Source: Prolixibacteraceae bacterium (GTDB taxonomy: Bacteria > Bacteroidota > Bacteroidia > Bacteroidales > Prolixibacteraceae). Taken from it: DNA of 26,638 bases. The translations under genes were made by a program, and so were the position numbers. The stretch spans positions 1 to 26,638 of the forward strand of contig DMSQ01000092.1 of assembly GCA_003457135.1 (NCBI GenBank). Reading direction: 5' to 3'. Under the pieces are notes generated by a model. It made no database searches. It was not told the DNA's origin and saw only the letters and a list, made by a program, of their open reading frames with translations. This document shows positions 1 to 5,749 of the stretch, one piece after another. Every line of letters starts with the position of its first letter. Position 1 is the stretch's first letter.

Positions 1-162
1 CCGCTTCCTACCCGATTAGAAAATGGCAATAGATGAAGAAAATCGTCTGTGAGTTGAAGCTAAACAAAGCGATGGCCTACTTTCGGACGAAACAGCATTG
101 GCCTTCAAAAATACAATTACATAAAAGAAAGTATATTTTATTGAACACCCCAAATTCAGAAA

Positions 163-229
163 TGTGTGAAAGATGTAACTTTTTCCCTAAATTCTGTAAC
201 GCTTTAGAGTGGCCGGTTGCCGATCTTTG
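163..229 (+). promoter_or_regulatory. Stress-box promoter P1
   Basis: TGTGTGAA starts at 163, TGTAAC lies at 174-179 and TGTAAC at 195-200. After exactly 21 bp comes the -7-like octamer GATCTTTG (222-229). The three TGT cores are 11 and 21 bp apart, so they sit on one face of the helix. The next start codon (267) is 37 bp downstream. This is one of eight copies in the window with identical internal spacing. The -7 octamer fits the known Bacteroidota TAnnTTTG element. That the 38-bp box binds an activator is inferred. Confidence 0.85.
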
Positions 230-266
230 ATTAGTGAAAATGTTTTCACCATTCAAATTTCTAATT

Positions 267-680
267 ATGAAAAAATTAACGCTTTACATCCTGACAGCAT
301 TTTTCATGTTGTCGGTTATTCCAACCCAACTAAAAGCCGGTACCGAAAGTAATCCTGCTGTCCCGTCTGCCATTAAATCTACTGAATACAATGTTGCCGC
401 CGACAAATTAAACGAAATCAAAGCGATTGATATGTCAGCGCTAAATTCATCTGAAAAAAAAGAGGTTCTCAAAGAAGCAAGCCCGTTAGCAAATGATCAG
501 GACGGACGCAACAGAAGATACAGGGACCGGCATCCAAGAAGAGATGTTGATGTAACGATCGTAGCAGATCGCCGGGTGCGCGGAGATGGTTATTATGAAG
601 GACGGCACAGCCACGGCGGAACTTATCTTGGTGTTGGTGGGGTATTGGTCCTTATTCTGATCCTGATCCTAATTCTGTAA
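267..680 (+). CDS. Small secreted protein with C-terminal hydrophobic tail
   Basis: 137 residues of no recognised function. The N-terminus is a signal peptide (MKKLTLYILTAFFML, likely cleaved after QLKA). A charged segment follows containing LNEIKAIDMSALNSSEKKE, then an Arg/Asp/His-rich linker with RNRRYRDRHPRRD, then a glycine patch (HGGTYLGVGG) and a C-terminal tail made only of V, L and I. The layout and the EI-x-MD-x-EKKEVLKE segment match the protein at 8227-8562, so the two are probably paralogues. I chose the ATG at 267 over an upstream in-frame GTG at 234 because the signal peptide begins at 267 and 234 lies almost on the -7 box. It is the first gene after promoter P1. The hydrophobic tail suggests membrane anchoring after export (inference). 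Confidence 0.8.
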   Translation: MKKLTLYILTAFFMLSVIPTQLKAGTESNPAVPSAIKSTEYNVAADKLNEIKAIDMSALNSSEKKEVLKEASPLANDQDGRNRRYRDRHPRRDVDVTIVADRRVRGDGYYEGRHSHGGTYLGVGGVLVLILILILIL

Positions 681-766
681 GACCTGCAATTCTAAATTTT
701 AATTAGAATATAGGTTTAAAATTAATCAAAAGTAATATCATTTAAATAACATAAAAATTAACGATC

Positions 767-922
767 ATGGGAAATTTACTTTATATCGTCGCGGTTATTT
801 TAATCATTTTATGGCTTGTTGGGTTTGTTGGTTACAACATGGGAGGCATCATACATATTCTTATTGTTATTGCCATTATAGCAGTAATACTCCGGGTTAT
901 CCAGGGAAGAAGAATACTTTAG
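767..922 (+). CDS. Lmo0937-family small membrane protein, copy 1
   Basis: 51 residues, starting MGNLLYIVAVILIILW and containing GFVGYNMGGIIHIL and the ending RVIQGRRIL. Two hydrophobic helices are separated by the GYNxGGxIH turn, with a basic tail. This is the layout of the Lmo0937 family of roughly 50-residue membrane proteins, whose function is unknown. It lies 86 bp after the secreted tail protein, probably in the P1 unit. A close relative with an altered start codon lies at 4364-4522. The two copies differ largely at silent or conservative positions, which indicates both were held under protein-level selection. Confidence 0.85.
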   Translation: MGNLLYIVAVILIILWLVGFVGYNMGGIIHILIVIAIIAVILRVIQGRRIL

Positions 923-964
923 AAGTTTTCGTTTTCCTTATTTTACCCCTGTTGATTCTATATT

Positions 965-1000
965 CAAATGTTTGTTGGATTTAGATCCGGCAAACATTTG
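965..1000 (+). other. Intergenic hairpin
   Basis: CAAATGTTTG (965-974) pairs perfectly with CAAACATTTG (991-1000). The stem extends inward through TTGGA and TCCGG with two G-U pairs, closing a TTTAGA loop. No T-run follows, so it is not a classical intrinsic terminator. It lies between two genes of the P1 unit and may be a processing or mRNA-stability element. Confidence 0.5.
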
Positions 1001-1045
1001 TGAAAATACATCACCGCAAAAAGCACATTATAAAAACAGATTAAA

Positions 1046-1261
1046 ATGAAAAAATTGGGAATTGTTTTGGCCGCAATCGGATTGATTATGATAATTTATA
1101 CCGGATTTAACTTTGTGACTAAAGAAAAAGTAGTTGATTTAGGTCCGATCGAAATTAATAAAGAAACGAATCACCCCGTGCAATGGTCGCCAATCGTCGG
1201 TGTTGTATTGCTGGTTGGTGGAATTGTAGTCTTTGTCACTGGTAAAAAATCAAACATTTAA
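1046..1261 (+). CDS. Two-helix small membrane protein
   Basis: 71 residues. The first helix is near residues 4-22 (LGIVLAAIGLIMIIYTGF). A short polar section follows with TKEKVVDLGPIEINKE and HPVQWSP. The second helix is near residues 50-65 (IVGVVLLVGGIVVFVTG) and a Lys-containing tail ends the protein. I recognise it only as one of the small, conserved, uncharacterised Bacteroidota membrane proteins; it resembles DUF3185-type proteins in layout. It precedes the Thivi_2564-type gene by 10 bp, so co-transcription is likely. No function can be assigned from the sequence. Confidence 0.75.
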   Translation: MKKLGIVLAAIGLIMIIYTGFNFVTKEKVVDLGPIEINKETNHPVQWSPIVGVVLLVGGIVVFVTGKKSNI

Positions 1262-1271
1262 ATTATTTATT

Positions 1272-1457
1272 ATGCCACTATTAACTATTTTACTTGTAAT
1301 TATTATTGTAGGTGTTCTCCTTTGGCTTATCAATTCATTCATCCCGATGGATCGTAACATTAAAACCATCTTAAATGTGGTGGTTGTGATTGTACTAATT
1401 GTATGGTTGCTAAAGGTTTTTGGAATTCTTAATACTTTGACAGGCATACACATTTAA
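1272..1457 (+). CDS. Thivi_2564-family small membrane protein
   Basis: 61 residues beginning MPLLTILLVIIIVGVLLWLI, then SFIPMDRNIKTILNVVVVIV and VWLLKVFGIL. Two hydrophobic helices flank a short FIPMD-x-IK turn, the pattern of the Thivi_2564 family of uncharacterised membrane proteins. I place the start at ATG 1272, not at an in-frame TTG at 1233, because 1272 gives the family-typical N-terminus and avoids overlap with the preceding gene. It is packed between two other tiny membrane-protein genes (10 and 12 bp gaps), consistent with a single P1 transcript. Confidence 0.85.
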   Translation: MPLLTILLVIIIVGVLLWLINSFIPMDRNIKTILNVVVVIVLIVWLLKVFGILNTLTGIHI

Positions 1458-1469
1458 AAAATCATCAGG

Positions 1470-1664
1470 ATGAACCTTAAAAGAATCTTTGGCGCCGTAC
1501 TGACAGTACTCGGAATAGGCGGCCTAATTTATGCCGCGGTATTATTTGTGAATGGCACTGAAGGTGCAAAAGATATAAAAGCGCTTGTGATATACGGGAT
1601 ACTGGGTTTTGTATTCTTCATAGCAGGGATTAGCCTGGTGCGTACAACAAAGGACGAATCATAG
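1470..1664 (+). CDS. Small two-helix membrane protein
   Basis: 64 residues: MNLKRIFGAVLTVLGIGGLI opens a first helix, a polar loop contains NGTEGAKDIKA, a second helix includes VIYGILGFVFFIAGISLV, and the tail is RTTKDES. Glycines are spaced regularly in both helices. I do not recognise a named family. It is the last of four consecutive tiny membrane-protein genes and lies 33 bp before the GH130-like gene. Its reading frame, packed position and clean ATG support a real gene. Confidence 0.75.
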   Translation: MNLKRIFGAVLTVLGIGGLIYAAVLFVNGTEGAKDIKALVIYGILGFVFFIAGISLVRTTKDES

Positions 1665-1697
1665 TCCCTTTTAGTTAATACTTAAAGAACTAGCCTC

Positions 1698-3281
1698 ATG
1701 CAAGTTAACGTGATCAGAAAAAATCTGTTTTTTTCTCCTGACCCTTCCAGAATAATTGCCAGGTTTTTATTTTTAAATGATGAAAGATCGGCTGATATCA
1801 TCAGGAAGGTACTTGCTATGCCCGAAAAGGAAGTAAACATTGCTATGAGCCAGTTACTGAGAGGGTATTCGAGGCGGCACCGGAATATTTCACGGATATT
1901 TGAAAAGCACTTTGCCCGTTTGGCTCCCATATTTGATAAGATTGAAATAAATGAAGAGGATCTGAGCATACCTCAGAAAGCGCTGATCGGTTCATATTTC
2001 ACCATGGAATATTCAATTGAATCGGCGGCATTCTTTAATCCTTCGGTTGTCGAAGACCCTGACCAATCGGGCGTAAGAACCAATGAAAAAAGGGTAATTT
2101 TTAGTTTCAGGGCTACGGGCGAAGGGCACATTTCGTCCATTGTCTTCCGCACCGGAATTCTTGACCAAAATAATAACCTGAGTATTGAACCGGTTGGTAA
2201 GATGCTGGCCGAAGCTGATGTAATCAAGCGGAATTTCTACGATAAAAAGACTTTTCAGGAAAAATTAGTTGAAATGAATAAAGCAGAAAATACTATTTCA
2301 TCTGCTCTTCTTGATAAACCCATCGAAATTCCAAACCATGCCAATGTCATTCCCCCGGCTATCGTTGGCCCTCCCGATGCTGTAAAGAAGCCTAAAAAGC
2401 TTGTCTCTCCTGCTTTCATTCTGGATAACCTTGAAGACAATTTTACCTATGGCGAACTGATGAAAAACCTTGCGATAGCAATTAAGAACCCAGCCATTAC
2501 AGAGGATCAGATTAAAGTATTGAACCAGATGATGTGGCTGGCTTCCTCACACTACGAAATCAATTTTTCAATTGACTCAGCTATTTCTGAAAGGGTTATT
2601 TTCCCTGTTTCGGCAACCGAGCAGAAAGGTATTGAAGATGCACGTTTTGTCAGGTTCACCGACGACAACGGTGATGTAACTTATTATGCCACCTACACCG
2701 CTTACGATGGTGTTGCTATTCTGCCTAAATTAATAAGTACAAAAGACTTTTATAATTTCAGGATTTTGCCAATCAACGGCGAACTTGCCCGCGATAAGGG
2801 AATGGCCTTGTTTCCACGAAGGATTCAAGGTAAATATGCGATGCTGTGCAGGATAGATGGCGTAAATAATTATATCGCGTATTCCGAAAGTATCAATATC
2901 TGGCGCGAAGCAAAAATTATCCAGCAACCTAAATTTCCCTGGGAACTGGTGCAAATGGGTAATGCCGGGTCACCAATCGAAACAAAAGATGGCTGGCTGG
3001 TTATTACCCATGCTGTCGGTTCGATGAGGGAATACACTTTGGGAGCCTCTTTGTTTGAACTGGAGAACCCGGAGATTGAAATTGGAAGACTGAATCAACC
3101 TTTGATGACACCCAATGAATCGGAAAGAGAAGGTTATGTACCTAATGTGATTTATTCCTGCGGTTCGATTATTCATTTAAACGACCTGATTATCCCTTAT
3201 GCCATGTCGGACCATTCATCTACCTACGCTACTGTGAATCTCAGGGAATTGCTCGATGCATTAAAAGCTTCAGGTAATTGA
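1698..3281 (+). CDS. GH130-like glycoside phosphorylase/hydrolase
   Basis: 527 residues, no signal peptide, so probably cytoplasmic. The first ~100 residues are a helical extension; the five-bladed propeller characteristic of GH130 appears to occupy about 100-520. Family-like motifs include GIEDARFVRF (311-320), matching the EDPR region that holds the catalytic Asp in GH130, GMALFPRRI (368-376), GSPIETKDGWLVITHAVG (424-441) and IIPYAMSDHSSTYATVNL (498-515). GH130 enzymes act on beta-mannosidic bonds by phosphorolysis or hydrolysis. In Bacteroidota, related enzymes are often encoded next to a large glycosyltransferase like the one at 5750-8095. Here the two lie in neighbouring units, each behind the same promoter type. 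Substrate and reaction cannot be read from sequence alone. Confidence 0.85.
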   Translation: MQVNVIRKNLFFSPDPSRIIARFLFLNDERSADIIRKVLAMPEKEVNIAMSQLLRGYSRRHRNISRIFEKHFARLAPIFDKIEINEEDLSIPQKALIGSYFTMEYSIESAAFFNPSVVEDPDQSGVRTNEKRVIFSFRATGEGHISSIVFRTGILDQNNNLSIEPVGKMLAEADVIKRNFYDKKTFQEKLVEMNKAENTISSALLDKPIEIPNHANVIPPAIVGPPDAVKKPKKLVSPAFILDNLEDNFTYGELMKNLAIAIKNPAITEDQIKVLNQMMWLASSHYEINFSIDSAISERVIFPVSATEQKGIEDARFVRFTDDNGDVTYYATYTAYDGVAILPKLISTKDFYNFRILPINGELARDKGMALFPRRIQGKYAMLCRIDGVNNYIAYSESINIWREAKIIQQPKFPWELVQMGNAGSPIETKDGWLVITHAVGSMREYTLGASLFELENPEIEIGRLNQPLMTPNESEREGYVPNVIYSCGSIIHLNDLIIPYAMSDHSSTYATVNLRELLDALKASGN

Positions 3282-3316
3282 TCCTGAAAATGTTATCACC
3301 GCTTAATTTGTAAAAC

Positions 3317-3502
3317 ATGGAAACTAACGTATTTAAAGCAAAACTGATTGAGGAGAAAGCCAAGCTGAAACAGAAGTTGGCTAGCCTGACTGATGACGAT
3401 TTGTTGCTTGAGGAAGGCAGGAAAGAAGAGTTGGATGGAAAATATCAAGCCATGTTTTTCCAGTCAGAAGAAGAAGTGGACACTATTTTTTCATCATGGT
3501 AA
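3317..3502 (+). CDS. Diverged CsbD-like protein
   Basis: 61 residues. The centre is unmistakably CsbD-like (KAKLKQKLASLTDDDLLLEE followed by GRKEELDGK). The usual N-terminal GNW is missing, and the C-terminal LQxKLGKTKEE is replaced by YQAMFFQSEEEVDTIFSSW. CsbD proteins are small, hydrophilic and general-stress-induced, with unknown biochemical role. It is the last gene of the P1 unit, 35 bp after the GH130-like gene. The altered ends suggest relaxed constraint or a specialised paralogue. It is the most diverged of the four CsbD genes in the window (the others start at 3664, 14132 and 20019). Confidence 0.8.
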   Translation: METNVFKAKLIEEKAKLKQKLASLTDDDLLLEEGRKEELDGKYQAMFFQSEEEVDTIFSSW

Positions 3503-3560
3503 CCCATTAGAAGGTACCCGGCTTCCAAGAGGCTATTGTACTTAACATTGCCCCGCCTGA

Positions 3561-3627
3561 TGTGTGAATGTTGTAATTCTTAATCAGAATTGTGTAACGC
3601 TTTCGGAAACAAGTTCGCCCAACTTTG
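3561..3627 (+). promoter_or_regulatory. Stress-box promoter P2
   Basis: TGTGTGAA at 3561, TGTAAT at 3572 and TGTAAC at 3593-3598. After 21 bp the -7-like CAACTTTG lies at 3620-3627. The CsbD start codon (3664) follows 36 bp later. Spacing is identical to the other seven copies. Confidence 0.85.
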
Positions 3628-3663
3628 TAAAGTGAAAATTTATTCACTCCAAGAACAAAAAAG

Positions 3664-3849
3664 ATGAAAAATGAAGAATTAAAAGGGAACTGGATCAAAA
3701 CGAAAGGGAAGCTAAAACAGAAATTCGCCCTTTTAACTGACAATGACCTGCTGCTTGAAGAAGGAAGAAAAGAAGAAATGCTTGGAAGACTTCAGATCAA
3801 GCTTGGCAAAACAAAAGAGGAATTACAAAAGATCATTGCGGCACTCTAA
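3664..3849 (+). CDS. CsbD-family stress protein
   Basis: 61 residues with the full family pattern: LKGNWIKTKGKLKQKF, LTDNDLLLEEG, then LGRLQIKLGKTKEEL. CsbD-like proteins are short, charged, helical and cytoplasmic. They are induced in the general stress response of many bacteria, and their molecular role is unknown. It is the first gene after promoter P2, with the next gene only 8 bp away. Its closest relative in the window is the gene at 20019-20204, which also directly follows a stress-box promoter. Confidence 0.92.
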   Translation: MKNEELKGNWIKTKGKLKQKFALLTDNDLLLEEGRKEEMLGRLQIKLGKTKEELQKIIAAL

Positions 3850-3857
3850 TCTTAAAA

Positions 3858-4316
3858 ATGCACAAAATGAAAACAATGAAATTGAATACCCTGTTGAATA
3901 AGATATTTTTGGGAGTTTTTGTCCTGCACATGCTTTTTGCAGTTGACGCATCGGCCAAAAAGGTGAAATTCTTAACATCAACCGCTGTTCCTGCAGCACG
4001 TGGACATGTAATAATTAACCATGATAAAAACCGAAATTATGTGATTAGCATACACCTTTTTAATTTGGCCGAAGTAGAAAGGCTTGAGCCAACAAAACGC
4101 TACTATATCGTTTGGATGGTTACTGATGAGGAAACAACTATGAATATGGGAAAGATTGATAGTTCGACCGGATTTCTCTCAAAGAAACTGAAGGCATCCT
4201 TCAAAACAGCTACCTCATCTAAACCTAGTAATATTTACATAACGGCAGAAGACGATCCGGATCGTCAATATCCGGAAACACAGATGATATTGTCAACGGG
4301 CAATTTTAATATGTAA
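3858..4316 (+). CDS. Secreted RskA-C-like protein
   Basis: 152 residues. A signal peptide runs to about residue 33 (NKIFLGVFVLHMLFAVDASA). The mature part reads as a small beta-sandwich, with RYYIVWMVTDEETTMNMGKI, SSTGFLSKKLKASFKT, and SNIYITAEDDPDRQYPETQ. This resembles the C-terminal extracellular domain of anti-sigma-K factors (RskA-C), where YxVW, NLGxI and PxxxQYP-type segments recur. Here the domain stands alone, without a transmembrane anchor or sigma-binding part, and no sigma factor gene is adjacent. In-frame ATGs at 3867 and 3876 are alternative starts. A stand-alone periplasmic or lipid-face domain is more likely than a true anti-sigma factor. Confidence 0.75.
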   Translation: MHKMKTMKLNTLLNKIFLGVFVLHMLFAVDASAKKVKFLTSTAVPAARGHVIINHDKNRNYVISIHLFNLAEVERLEPTKRYYIVWMVTDEETTMNMGKIDSSTGFLSKKLKASFKTATSSKPSNIYITAEDDPDRQYPETQMILSTGNFNM

Positions 4317-4363
4317 CAACCTGGAAATTAATACAAAAAAAGACTTTTATTATAAAAATTAAC

Positions 4364-4522
4364 ATCAAGAGCAATCTATTTTATTTAATCGCAGTGATCC
4401 TAATTATCGCATGGGCGATCGGATTTGTTGGTTACAACATCGGCGGGATCATACACATTCTTCTTGTTATAGCAATTATTGCAATAATACTTAGGGTAAT
4501 TCAGGGAAGACGAGTTCTTTAA
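4364..4522 (+). CDS. Lmo0937-family membrane protein copy 2, ATC at start position
   Basis: 52 codons encode KSNLFYLIAVILIIAWAIG, then FVGYNIGGIIHILLVIAI and IQGRRVL, a close match to the Lmo0937 protein at 767-922. At the expected initiation site the codon is ATC (4364-4366), where family members have ATG followed by KSN. No in-frame ATG occurs upstream before the previous gene, and the first in-frame GTG (4394) would remove a third of helix 1. The differences from copy 1 are mostly silent or conservative, so the coding sequence has been under selection. It may be translated from a rare AUC start, be a recently inactivated gene, or carry a sequencing error. Standard gene callers would miss it. 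Confidence 0.65.
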   Translation: MKSNLFYLIAVILIIAWAIGFVGYNIGGIIHILLVIAIIAIILRVIQGRRVL

Positions 4523-4559
4523 AATCATTAATAATAAACATTCATTAAAAACAGAAATT

Positions 4560-4832
4560 ATGAACACAGGAAAAGTATTGTTAGGAGTATTGGCTGGCGC
4601 AGCCACAGGTGCCTTACTTGGCATTTTATTTGCACCCCACAAAGGTTCAGTAACCCGCAAAAAAATAATTAGAAATAGTGGGTCCTTTGCCGATGGCGTA
4701 AAAGGGAAAATCAATGAATTACTGGATGATATCACCGAAAAATTTGAAAAGGTAAAGGAAGATGTTTCCGAATTTGCAGAACAAAAAATGCAAAAAAATG
4801 GTGAAGTTAAAAAAGAAGTAAAAGCGACTTAG
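4560..4832 (+). CDS. YtxH-domain protein, copy 1
   Basis: 90 residues. One glycine-rich membrane helix at the N-terminus (LLGVLAGAATGALLGILFAP) is followed by the YtxH signature HKGSVTRKKI and then a long charged helix (residues ~40-90). YtxH proteins are small stress-associated membrane proteins that expose an amphipathic tail; their function is unsettled. It is followed by a holin-like gene and a third small gene, an order that recalls the E. coli yqjD-yqjE-yqjK stationary-phase operon. A paralogue lies at 20299. In both places the YtxH gene comes after a CsbD gene in the same unit. Confidence 0.9.
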   Translation: MNTGKVLLGVLAGAATGALLGILFAPHKGSVTRKKIIRNSGSFADGVKGKINELLDDITEKFEKVKEDVSEFAEQKMQKNGEVKKEVKAT

Positions 4833-4945
4833 TTTAGAGAATTCACCAAGTTTGTAATTCTTGAGCCTGCCCTGTAAAGCATTAATATTGAATCTTTCGG
4901 GGCTAGCTCAATTTTTAAATTCATATCAACAATGCCATAGAAATC

Positions 4946-5287
4946 ATGGAAGACCATACGAATTTAATAGAGGAGCTAATTGAAAAAGCTTCAGATTATG
5001 GGAAAACAAGCTTTGAGTTAGCCAAACTCAGAGCGCTTGAGAAAACCTCGCAACTGATATCATCACTCCTTTCCAATGCTGTTGTCCTGATTATTATTTC
5101 GTTATTTATGCTTTTCCTGAATTTGGGACTGGCTATTTGGATTGGTCAAAGACTGGGTGAAATATATTTTGGATTCTTCGTGGTAGCCGGTTTTTATGGG
5201 TTCATTTCAATTCTTGTTTGTTCATTTTGGCGTAAATGGATAAAGAGGAAGGTCGGCGATTCATTCATTAAACAGGTGTTACAATAA
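4946..5287 (+). CDS. Phage-holin-III/YqjE-like membrane protein
   Basis: 113 residues. An N-terminal amphipathic helix (residues 1-38, ELIEKASDYGKTSFELAKLR) precedes two transmembrane helices (about 45-70 and 75-95), and a basic C-terminus (FWRKWIKRKVGDSF) ends the protein. This is the layout of the Actinobacterial Holin-X / YqjE group. Despite the name these are chromosomal envelope proteins and there is no phage context here. The next gene starts 5 bp downstream, so the two are almost certainly co-translated. Confidence 0.8.
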   Translation: MEDHTNLIEELIEKASDYGKTSFELAKLRALEKTSQLISSLLSNAVVLIIISLFMLFLNLGLAIWIGQRLGEIYFGFFVVAGFYGFISILVCSFWRKWIKRKVGDSFIKQVLQ

Positions 5288-5292
5288 ATTCC

Positions 5293-5691
5293 ATGGAAAC
5301 AGTAACTTCTATATCAGAACTTAAAAATGCCATTCAAATTTTAGAATTTGAGCAGACATTCAAAGAGCAACAACTTAAAGAACAATTACTTGCTACTTTC
5401 GAAAGCTTAAAACCTGTTAACCTCATCAAGAGTGCGTTACAAGAAGTAACTTCATTGCCTTATCTGACCGATAATATTTTAGGAGCGACCGTAGGTCTGG
5501 CTTCCGGGTATCTCACCAAAAAGATTGCTGTTGGCAGCTCGGGTAATATAATCAGAAAGCTTTTCGGCATTATACTGCAGTTTGGCGTAACCAATATCGT
5601 TGCCCAAAACCCCGGCACGATTAAATCAATTGGTCGTTCAATCTATAAATACCTCGTACAAAAAAAAGAAATAAATCAGGAAAATTTCTGA
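5293..5691 (+). CDS. Uncharacterised small membrane-associated protein
   Basis: 132 residues. A Gln/Glu/Lys-rich helix spans ~5-45 (ILEFEQTFKEQQLKEQLL). A glycine-containing hydrophobic segment follows near 62-80 (ILGATVGLASGYLTKKI), then a second one near 88-108 (IRKLFGIILQFGVTNIVAQ). I recognise no named family. Its position just after the holin/YqjE-like gene matches that of YqjK in the enterobacterial yqjD-yqjE-yqjK operon, but this is positional analogy only. Transcription is probably from P2. Confidence 0.75.
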   Translation: METVTSISELKNAIQILEFEQTFKEQQLKEQLLATFESLKPVNLIKSALQEVTSLPYLTDNILGATVGLASGYLTKKIAVGSSGNIIRKLFGIILQFGVTNIVAQNPGTIKSIGRSIYKYLVQKKEINQENF

Positions 5692-5749
5692 TAACTACAC
5701 AGTTAGTCATCCAAACTAGTTGCCAAAATAATCTCTTAGATTAAAGAAC

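Noticed and set aside
163..200. CRP/FNR-type dyad in the box
   Set aside because: TGTGA is present but there is no matching TCACA half-site. The box is made of direct repeats.
33..230. 65-codon ORF upstream of the first clear gene
   Set aside because: It runs straight through promoter P1 (163-229), has no recognisable composition or motif, and its end is set by the region containing the -7 box. The first 162 bases hold nothing else I can support.
3858..4316. ECF sigma/anti-sigma pair
   Set aside because: Only an RskA-C-like secreted domain is present, with no sigma factor gene or transmembrane anti-sigma protein in the window.
4946..5287. Prophage signal from the holin-like gene
   Set aside because: No other phage genes, integrase or attachment repeats are near. 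Holin-III/YqjE-type proteins are common chromosomal envelope proteins.
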